Of a stretch of 64,000 nucleotides of DNA, positions 26,828 through 36,290 are shown in pieces. Both the position numbers and the translations under genes were made by a program. The first letter of the stretch is position 1, and each line of letters begins with the position of its first letter. Under the pieces are notes generated by a model. That model was not told the DNA's origin, ran no database searches, and saw only the letters and a program-made list of their open reading frames with translations. Source of the DNA: Acidimicrobiia bacterium (GTDB lineage Bacteria; Actinomycetota; Acidimicrobiia; Acidimicrobiales; AC-14); assembly GCA_023264995.1 (NCBI GenBank), contig JAHFUR010000010.1, positions 1-64,000 of the forward strand, given 5' to 3'.

Positions 26828-27172
26828 CTACCGCGCCACGGCCAGTTGACCCTTCATGCGGACGAGGACCACGATCGCAGCCGCAGACAGGAGCACCGCA
26901 ACCCCGGCCAGCAGGCCGGCACCCAGGCCACCGACGAACACGCCAGGGAGGGCCAGCAGGCCGTCGACCGCCCGGGTGGCGATGGCGGCTGGGCGGGCCC
27001 ATCGGGCACCTCGCCAGAGCCCGATGGCGGCGCCGAGGGTGAGGATGCCGAGAACGAGCGCGACGACTCCGACGGAGGCGTCCTCGCCAGCCAGGAAGAA
27101 CGGCGCGGCGGCGAGGTCGAGGGCGGCGGCGAGGCCCACCAGGGCCACAGGGGTCCTCAGGGATTGGTCCAT
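26828..27172 (-). CDS. Small four-helix membrane protein
   Basis: About 114 residues with four hydrophobic segments: VALVGLAAALDLAAAPFFLA, VGVVALVLGILTLGAAIGLW, IATRAVDGLLALPGVF, and LLAGVAVLLSAAAIVVLV. The start ATG 27172 is chosen over the upstream 27211 because AGGA lies 8 nt before it. No named family; it is likely to be an integral cytoplasmic-membrane protein. Convergent with the response regulator, with 8 bp between stops. Confidence 0.65.
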   Translation of the reverse strand: MDQSLRTPVALVGLAAALDLAAAPFFLAGEDASVGVVALVLGILTLGAAIGLWRGARWARPAAIATRAVDGLLALPGVFVGGLGAGLLAGVAVLLSAAAIVVLVRMKGQLAVAR

Positions 27173-27334
27173 TCGTCGGTTCCTTTCTTGGAGGCGATCG
27201 GCCCTCAGCATGGCGCCCGGTCCCTGCCTCGGGAAGGGGTCACGCTCATGCGCCTACGGGAGGATTTCCCGAGCCGCCCGGGACACCGTCGCCGTGTCTA
27301 GTATTCGCCCTCTCACAACAGGAAGGCACTCTTC

Positions 27335-27781
27335 ATGCGGCGTGTACTCAGCCTCGTCATCGTCCTCAGCAGCTTCGCTTTCATCGGCTCCGTGTCGCCG
27401 GCATCGGCGGACGACACCCGGCTCTACGCCACCATGACCGGGTCCGCGGAACGCCCCGGGCCGGGCGACCCCGACGGCATCGGCCGGGCCGTGGTGACGG
27501 TGAACACCACCAGCAAGCAGGTCTGCGTCGTCATGCAGTTCACCAACGTGACGCTGCCGGCCACCGGGTTCCACATCCACCTGGCCCCCGTCGGCTCGCC
27601 CGGCCCCGTCGTCGTGGCGTTCAGCGCCCCGACGGCCTACCAGAGCTACCAGTGCGTGAGCGTCGAGAACAACGCCCTGCTCCAGAACCTGGTCGCCAAC
27701 CCGGGCCAGTACTACATCAACCTGCACACCACGCCGGACTACGCCGCCGGCGCCATCCGCGGTCAGCTCCAGGCCGGTTAG
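27335..27781 (+). CDS. Secreted CHRD domain protein
   Basis: A 148-residue protein with a Sec signal (VLSLVIVLSSFAFIGSV, cleavage after ASA) and one CHRD domain (residues 27-148): LYATMTGSAERPGPGDPDG, TGFHIHLAPVGSPGP, and the end YYINLHTTPDYAAGAIRGQL, all hallmarks of this chordin-type beta fold. Function in bacteria is unknown. The message is leadered: TAGTAT at 27299-27304 and AGGAAGG before ATG 27335. It overlaps the convergent glycosyltransferase by 4 bp. Confidence 0.85.
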   Translation: MRRVLSLVIVLSSFAFIGSVSPASADDTRLYATMTGSAERPGPGDPDGIGRAVVTVNTTSKQVCVVMQFTNVTLPATGFHIHLAPVGSPGPVVVAFSAPTAYQSYQCVSVENNALLQNLVANPGQYYINLHTTPDYAAGAIRGQLQAG

Positions 27782-28887
27782 GCCCCTTCCCCGTCGGCCA
27801 ACCGCACGATGTGGTCGACGGGGTCGTCGCAGAACAACGCACTCGCCGCCGCCACCTGACGGTCCCGGGCCGGTCCCGGGGCCGTCAGGGCGACGAGCGC
27901 GTCGAGCAGGCCGGCCTCGTCGGCCGGCGCCGTCGTCACGCCGGCTGACACCATCCCCTTCACGTTGTCGCGGCCATGGCCGGGGATGGGGCGGAACGTG
28001 ACGACCGGTACGCCGGCGGCGAACGCCTCGAGCGACGTGAGGCCACCGGCGTTCTCGACCACCACGTCGGCTGCGGCCATCAGCTCGGGCATGCGGTCGG
28101 TCCAGCCCAGCACGATGTCGAGGCCGGCGCCCTCCAGGCGCCGGCGGAGCTTCACGTCGGACCCGCACACGGTGGCTACGCGGAAGCGCCCGGAGCCGAC
28201 GATGGCCGCCACCGTGTCGACGATGTGCTCCCCGACGCCCCAGGAGCCGGCGGCCACGAGGACCAGGCGGTCGCTGTCGCCCACGCCCAGCCGGCGCCGG
28301 CCCTCTGCCCGCCGACCGGCGGCGCCGGCCCGGTCGGTGAACGCCGGCGATACCGCCGGGCCGGCCACCGTCGCCGGACGGGACGTGAGGTTCGTCGCCG
28401 CCTGGCCGGGCCAGGCGTGCAACGCCAGGTCGAGGTCGACGGCGGGGTGCACGGAGCGGGGGTGGACGCCGAAGTCGGTGAGGAAGTTGGCCACCGGCAC
28501 GGTGAGCGCCCCCTCCTGCCGCAAGCGGCCGAGGACGAGAGTGGCGAAGGAGTAGGTGGACACGATCACGTCGGGGTCGTGGGCGCGGGCCCAGGCCATC
28601 ACCCGGCGCCCGGCCAGCATGCGCTCAAAGGACACGAAGGGCTCCCACAGCGCCGGATGGCGGTAGAAGAGCTGGTAGGACTTCTCGTAGCTGTCGGGCG
28701 CGTAGCGGAGCTGGTAGCGGTAGAAGCGCTCCCACGCGACGGAGAGGGCGCGGGGGAACGCGTCGAGGAAGTCGACGATGACCGGCTCCCGACCCCTTTC
28801 CGTCAGGCGCCGGGCCAGCTCGACGGCTGCCCCCTGGTGGCCGGCGCCCATCCGGGCCGAGACGAGCAGGACGCGGCCCGTGGCCAC
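27778..28887 (-). CDS. Glycosyltransferase of the MGDG-synthase/MurG-like GT28 type
   Basis: About 369 residues. The N-terminal domain has RVLLVSARMGAGHQGAAVEL, the GAGH loop of processive diglyceride glycosyltransferases, with YSFATLVLGRLRQ and FLTDFGVHPRSVHP. The C-terminal domain has VLVAAGSWGVGEHIVDTV, LGWTDRMPELMAAADVV and NAGGLTSLEAFAAGVPVV, the UDP-sugar binding site. It probably glycosylates a membrane lipid. The start is set at GTG 28887; a longer open frame to the right has the shadow composition of the opposite gene. A phosphatidyltransferase-type gene lies divergently 30 bp away, hinting at joint lipid work. Confidence 0.83.
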   Translation of the reverse strand: MATGRVLLVSARMGAGHQGAAVELARRLTERGREPVIVDFLDAFPRALSVAWERFYRYQLRYAPDSYEKSYQLFYRHPALWEPFVSFERMLAGRRVMAWARAHDPDVIVSTYSFATLVLGRLRQEGALTVPVANFLTDFGVHPRSVHPAVDLDLALHAWPGQAATNLTSRPATVAGPAVSPAFTDRAGAAGRRAEGRRRLGVGDSDRLVLVAAGSWGVGEHIVDTVAAIVGSGRFRVATVCGSDVKLRRRLEGAGLDIVLGWTDRMPELMAAADVVVENAGGLTSLEAFAAGVPVVTFRPIPGHGRDNVKGMVSAGVTTAPADEAGLLDALVALTAPGPARDRQVAAASALFCDDPVDHIVRLADGEGA

Positions 28888-28904
28888 CCGCCGGCCGGCC
28901 GGGT

Positions 28905-28910
28905 TACGGT
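28905..28910 (+). promoter_or_regulatory. Leaderless -10 box (TACGGT)
   Basis: TACGGT is 7 nt before ATG 28918 in the 30-bp divergent gap. There is no Shine-Dalgarno sequence for the phosphatidyltransferase gene. Confidence 0.5.
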
Positions 28911-28917
28911 CCGGGCC

Positions 28918-29676
28918 ATGCTGCGACGCACCATCGGTGGCTTCGGCGTCAAGGACCTCTTCACGCTCGTCAACCTGCTGAGCGGTGTGGCCGCCGTCGG
29001 CTACGTCCTCCGTGCCGAGCCCCGCAACGCCGGCTACGCGGTGATCGTGGGCTTCCTGCTGGGCGACATCGTCGACGGCACCGTCGCCCGCCGGACCGGC
29101 ACCGCCAACCGCTTCGGCGGCGAGTTCGACTCCATCACTGATCACTTCGTGCATGTCTTCGTCCCTGGTCTGGTGTTCTTCGAGGTTTACGAGGGGGCCG
29201 GCCACGGCGCGCTCGGGCTGGTGGCGGTGGGCGCCCTGATCGCCGGGGCCACCGTGCGCCACGCCCGGTTCGCCGCCGCCCGGTTCGACTACCCGCTGTG
29301 CTGGTGCGGGCTGCCACGCACCGTGAGCGGCTTCACCGCCCTGTCGGTCGCGCTTTCCACGTTCCTCGGCCGCAGCGACGCCGGCTACATCGCCGGCTTC
29401 GTGGTGGTGGTCGTCATGTCGGTGATGAACGTCGTCCCCATCCCGTACATGACCCACCGGGGCCGGCGGGCCATGCAGTGGTACGTCAAGGCGACTGTGG
29501 TCCCGTTCTTCTTCAGCGCCCCGATCATGTTCGTGGTGGCCCGGCGCTACACCTTCGACGTGTTCCTCCTCGGCATGGTCTGGTTCACCGTGTTCGGGTG
29601 GTTCCCCGTCCACCCCGAGGAGCGCCGCGAGTTCTATGCCGAGTACCGGCGGTGGTCGGCGGAGCTGGCCAAATAG
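28918..29676 (+). CDS. CDP-alcohol phosphatidyltransferase family protein
   Basis: A 252-residue integral membrane enzyme. The CDP-alcohol motif D-xx-DG-xx-AR-x8-G-xxx-D-xxx-D is complete: GDIVDGTVARRTGTANRFGG followed by EFDSITD. Six hydrophobic segments can be counted. It transfers a phosphatidyl group from CDP-diacylglycerol to an alcohol; phosphatidylserine synthase is the closest guess, but the acceptor is not fixed by what is visible. Its last nine codons (ending SAELAK, TAG) are repeated three more times after the stop. Confidence 0.82.
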   Translation: MLRRTIGGFGVKDLFTLVNLLSGVAAVGYVLRAEPRNAGYAVIVGFLLGDIVDGTVARRTGTANRFGGEFDSITDHFVHVFVPGLVFFEVYEGAGHGALGLVAVGALIAGATVRHARFAAARFDYPLCWCGLPRTVSGFTALSVALSTFLGRSDAGYIAGFVVVVVMSVMNVVPIPYMTHRGRRAMQWYVKATVVPFFFSAPIMFVVARRYTFDVFLLGMVWFTVFGWFPVHPEERREFYAEYRRWSAELAK

Positions 29677-29759
29677 GCACGGTCGGCCGAGCTGGCCAAA
29701 TAGGCGCGGTCGGCGGAGCTGGCCAAATAGGCACGGTCGGCGGAGCTGGCCAACTAGCG
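29654..29759 (+). repeat. 27-bp tandem repeat of the gene's 3' end, four copies
   Basis: Units at 29654-29680, 29681-29707, 29708-29734 and 29735-29759 (last one shorter and diverged). Each contains GGTCGGCGGAGCTGGCCAAA or a near copy followed by TAG. The unit length is nine codons, so all copies keep the gene's frame and each reads R/W-S-A-E-L-A-K/N then an amber stop. The first copy is the true end of the phosphatidyltransferase; the last TAG shares CTAG with the stop of the convergent gene. Confidence 0.9.
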
Positions 29760-30881
29760 GCCACCGAAGAACGAGGCGGCGGCGTCGCACACGCGGTCGA
29801 CCGTCTCGTCAGCCATGCCCGAATGCAGCGGCAGAGAGACGATCTCCTCGGCGGCCACCTCGGTCACGGTCAGGTCGTCGCGCCGGCACACCCCGTAGAG
29901 GGTGGTCCGGTGCGCCGGCAGCCAGTGGATGCCGGTGTCGATCCCCCGGTCGGCGAGGTGCTCACGGAAGGCCTGCCGGCGGCCGCCGAGGACCCGCACG
30001 TAGAACAGGAAGGGGTTGAGGTCGGTGACGTCGGCGTCGGGGAGGCGCAGGCCGTCGATGCCCGCCAGCCGGGCGGAGTACCGCCGGCAGGACGCCTGGC
30101 GGCCGGCACGGATGCGGTCGAGCTTGGGCAGCTGGGCCAGGCCGACGGCGGCATGCACGTTCGACAGGTGGTAGCGGAAGCCGTCCTCGACCACGTCGAA
30201 CTCCCACGTGCGCTGGTGGCGGTAGGCCAGCTCGGCCGGGTTGCTGGCCCCCAGGACGCGAAGGGCCCGCAGGCGGGCCGCCTCGGCCTCGGTCTTGACC
30301 ACGACCACGCCGGCGTCGATGCACGAGAGGGCCTTGACCGGGTCGAAGCTGAACATGCAGATGTCCGAGAAGCTGCCGATGGCGTCGTCGCCCAGGAAGG
30401 CCCCGAAGGAGTGGGCCGCGTCGTGGACGACCCGGAGGCCGTGGGCCTCGGCGATGGCCGCGATCGCCGCGTGGTCGACCAGGTGGCAGCCGTAGTCCAT
30501 GGAGAGGATGGCCCGGGTGCGGGGCCCGACCAGGTCGGCGGCCCGGGCCGGGTCGATGCAGAGCGTGCCGTCGAGGATGTCGCAGAAGACGGGCTGGGCG
30601 CCGACGGCCCGGATGGCCTGCACGTCGGCCAGGTGGGTGAACGACGGGACGATGACCTCGTCGCCCGGGCCGGCGCCGGCGGTGATGAGGCCGAGGTGGA
30701 GGGCGGAATAGCCGGTGTTGACGGCGACGGCGATCCGGCTGCCACCCAGGACCTTCTCGACGGCGCGCTCGAAGTCGCCGACGGCGCTGCCCATGCCGAG
30801 CCATCCGTTGCGAACCGCGTCCTCCACGGCCTCCAGTTCCTCGGCTTCCATGAGGGCCTTGTAGATCGGGATACGGGAGAT
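29754..30881 (-). CDS. DegT/DnrJ/EryC1/StrS family aminotransferase
   Basis: A PLP-dependent sugar aminotransferase-type protein. The PLP lysine lies in MFSFDPVKALSCIDAG; other motifs are NTGYSALHLGLITAGAGPGD, IVPSFTHLADVQAI, HDAAHSFGAF and NPFLFYVRVLG. Such enzymes aminate keto sugars for surface glycans or natural products. The first ATG is 30851, but the conserved start of the fold (RIPIYKALMEAEELE) begins upstream. The only codon placed for initiation is ATC 30881, 7 nt after a perfect AAGGAG (30889-30894, minus strand); no ATG, GTG or TTG lies between the upstream in-frame TAG and ATG 30851. Confidence 0.85.
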   Translation of the reverse strand: MSRIPIYKALMEAEELEAVEDAVRNGWLGMGSAVGDFERAVEKVLGGSRIAVAVNTGYSALHLGLITAGAGPGDEVIVPSFTHLADVQAIRAVGAQPVFCDILDGTLCIDPARAADLVGPRTRAILSMDYGCHLVDHAAIAAIAEAHGLRVVHDAAHSFGAFLGDDAIGSFSDICMFSFDPVKALSCIDAGVVVVKTEAEAARLRALRVLGASNPAELAYRHQRTWEFDVVEDGFRYHLSNVHAAVGLAQLPKLDRIRAGRQASCRRYSARLAGIDGLRLPDADVTDLNPFLFYVRVLGGRRQAFREHLADRGIDTGIHWLPAHRTTLYGVCRRDDLTVTEVAAEEIVSLPLHSGMADETVDRVCDAAASFFGGR

Positions 30882-30968
30882 GAGCCGACTCCTTGATGCT
30901 GCGGGTGGGACCTTGAGGGCCCACTATCTGCGCGCCGACATGAGGGGTTCATGAAAGACCCGATCTCC

Positions 30969-30974
30969 TATGGT
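30969..30974 (+). promoter_or_regulatory. Leaderless -10 box (TATGGT)
   Basis: TATGGT is 6 nt before ATG 30981. This favours 30981 over the ATG at 30951 as the start of the deacetylase gene. Confidence 0.45.
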
Positions 30975-30980
30975 GGCGGC

Positions 30981-31709
30981 ATGGCCCGCCTGCGACGCAC
31001 GCTCCTGACCGCGGCGGTGGCCGGGGCGGTGCACGCCGCGCCCGGTCTGACGAACGTCGACATCGTCCGGCGGGCGCTTTTCCCCGGGCTCTCCGGGGTC
31101 GGCGCGCCGGGCCACGTGGCCGTCACCTTCGACGACGGGCCCCAGCCCGAGTCCACGCCGGCGTTCCTCGAGGCCCTCGACCGGCTGGGCTGGAAGGCCA
31201 CGTTCTTCATGCTCGGCTCGATGGTCGCCCGGTCTCCCGCGCTGGCCGCCGAGGTGGCCGCCGCCGGCCACGAGATCGCCGTCCACGGCTACACGCACCG
31301 CTCCGAGATGTTCCGCACCCTGCCGGCGGTGCACGCCGACATGGCCCGGGCCGTCGCCACTATCTCCGACGCCACCGGCCGCGAGCTGCACTGGTTCCGG
31401 CCCCCCTACGGCACCCTGTCTGCCGGCGGCGTGGTCGCGGCCCGGCGCCAGCGGCTGCGCACCGTGCTGTGGTCGACCTGGGGCCGCGACTGGCGGGCCG
31501 AGGCCACGCCGGCCACCGTCGTCGCCGACGTAAAGGAGCATCTGGGGCCGGGGGCCACCGTGCTCCTGCACGACTCGGACTGCACCTCGGCGCCAGGCGC
31601 CTGGCGCTCGGCGCTCGGGGCGTTGGAGCCGCTCGCCGAGCTGTTCGCCGAACGGGGCCTGCAGGCGGGCACCCTGGGCGCCCACGGCCTGGTGGGCGCA
31701 GTCAACTGA
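30981..31709 (+). CDS. Polysaccharide deacetylase (NodB homology)
   Basis: About 242 residues. The N-terminus (RRTLLTAAVAGAVHAAPG) looks like a signal or anchor. The NodB domain has all five motifs in recognisable form: VAVTFDDGPQPES (Asp pair), VHGYTHRSEMF (zinc His), WFRPPYGTLSAGGV, WGRDWRAE, and TVLLHDSDC. It removes N-acetyl or similar groups from a glycan, metal dependent. ATG 30951 with GAGGGG close by is the alternative start, adding ten residues. A permease gene follows almost directly. Confidence 0.88.
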   Translation: MARLRRTLLTAAVAGAVHAAPGLTNVDIVRRALFPGLSGVGAPGHVAVTFDDGPQPESTPAFLEALDRLGWKATFFMLGSMVARSPALAAEVAAAGHEIAVHGYTHRSEMFRTLPAVHADMARAVATISDATGRELHWFRPPYGTLSAGGVVAARRQRLRTVLWSTWGRDWRAEATPATVVADVKEHLGPGATVLLHDSDCTSAPGAWRSALGALEPLAELFAERGLQAGTLGAHGLVGAVN

Positions 31710-31741
31710 GCCCGGGGGACGCGGCCCGGGCCCAGGCCACC

Positions 31742-32620
31742 GTGCTCGCCCTGGGGGCGGCCGGCCTGTACGCGGCGACCTCGGTGCTCCAGCAGTCGGC
31801 GGCGGCCACCGTCGCCCACGAGCGCTCACTGCGACCCAGCCTGCTGGTCGCCCTGGTGCGCCAGCCCCGCTGGCTCCTGGGCAACCTGGCCGAGGTGGGC
31901 GCCGTCACCTTGCAGTTCCTCGCCCTGCGCCGGGGTGCCCTCCTCCTGGTCCAGGCCCTCCTGGTCAGCGGGTTGCTCCTGGCCCTGCCGGTGGGCGCGG
32001 CGCTGCACCACCGGCGGCTGAGCCGGACCGACTGGTTGGGCGCCCTCGGCATCGTGGCCGGCTTGGCCGTGTTCGTGACGATCGCCCGCCCCGCCGCCGG
32101 CCGGGGCGACGCGTCCGGCCTCGGCTGGGCCCTCGTGGCCCTCTTGGGGGGCGGCGCGGTCGTGGCCCTCGTCCTCCGGGCGCCGGCCGAGCCCGGGGCG
32201 CCTCGCGCCACCTACCTCGGGGCGGGGTGCGGGGTCCTGTTCGGGGTGACGGCCGCCCTGGCCAAGGCGTCCGGCCACCTTCTCGATCGAGGCCTGGCCC
32301 ACGCCTTGCAGGCGTGGGAGCCCTACGCTCTGCTCGGCCTGGGCGCCCTCGGCTTCCTGCTGGCCCAGAGCGCGTTCCAGGCCGGCCCGCTGGCTGCGTC
32401 CCTCCCCCTCATCACCGCGGCCGACCCGATCGTCGCCGCCCTGATCGGCGTGCTCGCCTTCCACGAGCGGCTGGCCACCGGGGCGGGAGCGGTGGCGCTG
32501 CAGGCGTTCGCCGGCCTGGCGGTCATCGCCGGCGTGTGGATCCTGGCCCGTTCGCCGCTGCTGGCGCCCGAGCCGCCGGTCCCGCCAGCCGGCGCGCCAC
32601 CCCTACCATCGACGGCATGA
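31742..32620 (+). CDS. DMT/EamA-like permease
   Basis: About 292 residues with nine or ten hydrophobic helices in the two-fold repeat of the drug/metabolite transporter group: LALGAAGLYAATSVLQQSAA, LLLVQALLVSGLLLALPV, WLGALGIVAGLAVFVTI, AAGLAA-type helices and DPIVAALIGVLAFHE near the end. The substrate is unknown. GTG 31742 is taken as start because the first helix begins there; a CTG at 31706 overlapping the deacetylase stop would add 12 residues. The stop overlaps the ATG of the next regulator (ATGA). Confidence 0.72.
   Translation: MLALGAAGLYAATSVLQQSAAATVAHERSLRPSLLVALVRQPRWLLGNLAEVGAVTLQFLALRRGALLLVQALLVSGLLLALPVGAALHHRRLSRTDWLGALGIVAGLAVFVTIARPAAGRGDASGLGWALVALLGGGAVVALVLRAPAEPGAPRATYLGAGCGVLFGVTAALAKASGHLLDRGLAHALQAWEPYALLGLGALGFLLAQSAFQAGPLAASLPLITAADPIVAALIGVLAFHERLATGAGAVALQAFAGLAVIAGVWILARSPLLAPEPPVPPAGAPPLPSTA
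32604..32609 (+). promoter_or_regulatory. Leaderless -10 box (TACCAT)
   Basis: TACCAT is 7 nt before ATG 32617 and lies inside the 3' end of the permease gene. It would let the two-component pair be transcribed on its own. Confidence 0.4.
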
Positions 32621-33297
32621 GGATGCTGGTGGTCGAGGACGAGGCCAGGATGGCCAGCCTCATCCAGCGGGCCCTCGTGCGGGAGGGGTACGCGGTCGAC
32701 GTGGTCGGCGACGGCGCCGAGGCCCTGTGGGCGGCGACCGAGACGGACTACGACGCCGTGGTCCTCGACGCCATGATCCCCGAGCTCGACGGCTTCGAGG
32801 TCTGCCGGCGCCTCCGCGCCGGCGGGCGGTGGACGCCGGTGCTGATGCTCACCGCCCGGGACGGGGTGGAGGACCGGGTGCGCGGCCTCGACGCCGGCGC
32901 CGACGACTACCTGACCAAGCCGTTCGCCCTGAAAGAGCTGCTGGCCCGCCTGCGGGCGCTGACCCGCCGAGGCCTGGGCCCCCGGCCGGTCGAGCTGCAG
33001 GTCGGCGACCTGGCCCTCGACGTGGCCCAGCACGAGGTCCGGCGAGCCGGCGAGGCGGTCTCGCTCTCGCCCAAGGAGTTCGCCCTGCTGGAGCTGTTCA
33101 TGCGCCGGCCCGGCGAGGTCCTGTCCCGGAGCCACATCGTCGACCACGTCTGGGACTTCGCCTACGACGGCGGGTCCAACGTGGTCGACGTCTACGTCCG
33201 CTACCTCCGGCGCAAGATCGACGTGCCCTTCGGTCGCAACGACATCGAGACCGTGCGGGGCGTGGGCTACCGCCTGCGGGCGCCCTCGGCGGACTGA
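32617..33297 (+). CDS. OmpR/PhoB family response regulator
   Basis: A 226-residue regulator. The receiver has MLVVEDEARMASLI, phospho-Asp in YDAVVLDAMIPELDGFEV, and Lys in DYLTKPFALKELLARL. The C-terminal winged helix is LSPKEFALLELFMRRPGEVL, then HVWDFAYDGGSNVVDVYVRY and TVRGVGYRL. It pairs with the kinase gene starting 2 bp after its stop. Confidence 0.94.
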   Translation: MRMLVVEDEARMASLIQRALVREGYAVDVVGDGAEALWAATETDYDAVVLDAMIPELDGFEVCRRLRAGGRWTPVLMLTARDGVEDRVRGLDAGADDYLTKPFALKELLARLRALTRRGLGPRPVELQVGDLALDVAQHEVRRAGEAVSLSPKEFALLELFMRRPGEVLSRSHIVDHVWDFAYDGGSNVVDVYVRYLRRKIDVPFGRNDIETVRGVGYRLRAPSAD

Positions 33298-33298
33298 G

Positions 33299-34720
33299 GT
33301 GCGCCCCGCGATCCGGCCTCCGGCCTCCATCCGCAACCGGCTGGTGGCCATCTTCGCGGTCAGCGCCGGCATCCTCCTCGTCCTCACCTGCGGGCTGCTG
33401 TACATCGCTTTCGACGCCCAGCTCGACGGCACGATCGACCAGACCTTGCACGACCGGGCGGCCGAGGTCACCGCCGACCTGCACGAGGGCAGCGTCCACA
33501 TCCGCCCCGGGGAGCCCTTCGGCGTGCTCCTCGACCCCGAGACCGGGCAGGTGATCGACTCGACCGCTATCGCCTCGCAGCGCACGCCCGTGCTCACCCG
33601 GCGGGAGCTGGCCCGGGCCCGCGAACAGGAGATCGTGGTCGACCGCCGGCGGGTCACCGGGCTGGGTGAGCGGGGACGCGTCCTGGCCCGGCCCGAGACC
33701 ACCGCCGCCGGCCAGCCCGTGGTCATCGTGGTCGGCGAGTCGCTCGACGCCGTGGCCCACGCCCGTCAGCGCCTCGGGCTGCTCCTCGGCGTCGCCTCGC
33801 CGGTCCTGATCGGCGCCATCGCCGGCTGCGGCTGGGTACTGGCCGGCGCCGCCCTCCGGCCCGTCCAGCGCATGACCGAGGAGGCCGAGGCCATCAGCCT
33901 CCGGGAGAGCGGCCAGCGGCTCAAGCAGCCCCCCGGCGACGACGAGATCGCCCACCTCGGCCACACGCTCAACGCCATGCTCGACCGGATCGAGGCCTCA
34001 CTGGCCCGCGAGCGGGCCTTCGTCGACGACGCCAGCCACGAGCTCCGGACCCCGCTCTCCATCCTGCGCGGCGAGCTGGAGCTGGCCTGCGACCGCCCGG
34101 GCACCCGGGCCGAGATGCGGCGCACGCTCGAGATCGCCCTGCAGGAGGCCGAGCAGCTCGGCCGGCTCACCGAGGACCTACTGACCCTGGCCCGGGCCGA
34201 CAGCGGCCGCCTCGTGGCCCGGGGCTCCGAGGTCGACCTCATGATCGCCGTCCGCCAGGCCGTGAGCCGCTACCGGGCCCCGACCGACCCCGGCGTGGAG
34301 GTGGTGGGGGGCAGCGTGCGGGTGGCGGCCGATCCCGTGCTCCTGGAGCCCCTGCTCCGCAACCTCATCACCAATGCCTGCCGGCACGCGGCGGCGCAGG
34401 TCCGGGTCGCCCTCAGCAGTGAGGGCGGGTGGGCCGTCCTGACCGTCGCCGACGACGGGAAGGGCTTCCCGCCGGCGTTCCTGCCCGTCGCCCTCGACCG
34501 CTTCACCCGGGCCGACGCCGACCGGGGCCGCGACCACGGCGGGTCCGGGCTCGGCCTGGCCATCGTGGCCGCCGTCGTCCACGCCCAGCACGGCCGGGTC
34601 GAGGTCGGAAACGGGGAGCCCCTCGGCGGGGGCCGGATCACGGTATGGCTCCCGATGGCCGGCGGCGGGGACCAGGCGCCCGGTTCTCATCGCCGCCTCA
34701 TCGAGGATCGTGTCCAATAG
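33299..34720 (+). CDS. Sensor histidine kinase, EnvZ/CusS-like (HAMP-HisKA-HATPase)
   Basis: A 473-residue kinase starting at GTG 33299. Two membrane helices (LVAIFAVSAGILLVLTCGLL and LLLGVASPVLIGAIAGCG) bracket an outside sensor domain of about 125 residues. HAMP follows, then HisKA with the phospho-His in VDDASHELRTPLSILRGEL, then N box LLRNLITNACRHAAAQ, G1 VADDGKGFP and G2 GGSGLGLAIV. It is the partner of the upstream regulator. The sensor part has no recognisable ligand motif. Confidence 0.92.
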   Translation: MRPAIRPPASIRNRLVAIFAVSAGILLVLTCGLLYIAFDAQLDGTIDQTLHDRAAEVTADLHEGSVHIRPGEPFGVLLDPETGQVIDSTAIASQRTPVLTRRELARAREQEIVVDRRRVTGLGERGRVLARPETTAAGQPVVIVVGESLDAVAHARQRLGLLLGVASPVLIGAIAGCGWVLAGAALRPVQRMTEEAEAISLRESGQRLKQPPGDDEIAHLGHTLNAMLDRIEASLARERAFVDDASHELRTPLSILRGELELACDRPGTRAEMRRTLEIALQEAEQLGRLTEDLLTLARADSGRLVARGSEVDLMIAVRQAVSRYRAPTDPGVEVVGGSVRVAADPVLLEPLLRNLITNACRHAAAQVRVALSSEGGWAVLTVADDGKGFPPAFLPVALDRFTRADADRGRDHGGSGLGLAIVAAVVHAQHGRVEVGNGEPLGGGRITVWLPMAGGGDQAPGSHRRLIEDRVQ

Positions 34721-35264
34721 GCGCGTGGTAGACCAGCGTCCCGTGGCCCCGACCACCGGCGGTACCCACATCTGCCAGGCGTGCCGCACGATCGACCTGG
34801 CCGACGGGGTGGAGGACGGCAACCTCTTCCCGGTCCTCTCCAAGCGGGTGGCCCACGAGCGCCACGCCGTCCAGGCCCTCGTCGACGCCCAGGACCGCAT
34901 CGCCGACAAGGTCACGTCGTTCGCCGGCTCGTTGAACTTCGTCTACATCCATGCCGTCTGGTTCGGCATCTGGATCATGATCAACGTCGGCGCCCTCGGC
35001 GCCGCCATCGCCTTCGACAAGTTCCCGTTCGGCCTCCTGACCATGATCGTCAGCCTGGAGGCCATCTTCCTGTCGACGTTCGTGATGGTGAGCCAGAACC
35101 GCCAGTCGGAGCGGGCCGACATCCGCAGCCAGCTCGACTTCGAGACCAACCTGCGCGCCGAGATCTGGGCCGTCCACATCGGCCAGGCCCTTGGCGTCGA
35201 CGCCGACCACGTCGAGCAGGTGGTCCGCCAGGCCATCGACGGGTCGAAGCAACAGCTCGGCTGA
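34710..35264 (+). CDS. DUF1003 family membrane protein
   Basis: A 184-residue protein. The N-terminal part has a CxxC (ICQACRTIDL). The DUF1003 core runs from about residue 60: DRIADKVTSFAGSLNFVYIH, then two transmembrane helices (AVWFGIWIMINVGAL; FGLLTMIVSLEAIFLSTFVM) and the SQNRQSERADIRSQLDFETN signature. Function unknown; members are widespread in actinobacteria. GTG 34710 overlaps the end of the kinase gene by 11 bp; GTG 34725 is an alternative. Confidence 0.87.
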   Translation: MSNRRVVDQRPVAPTTGGTHICQACRTIDLADGVEDGNLFPVLSKRVAHERHAVQALVDAQDRIADKVTSFAGSLNFVYIHAVWFGIWIMINVGALGAAIAFDKFPFGLLTMIVSLEAIFLSTFVMVSQNRQSERADIRSQLDFETNLRAEIWAVHIGQALGVDADHVEQVVRQAIDGSKQQLG

Positions 35265-35270
35265 GGCGGC

Positions 35271-36286
<1,016 letters not shown>

Positions 36287-36290
<4 letters not shown>

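Noticed and set aside
29654-29759. Possible CRISPR array (four 27-bp units)
   Set aside because: The units follow each other without spacers and are copies of the coding 3' end; no cas genes are present.
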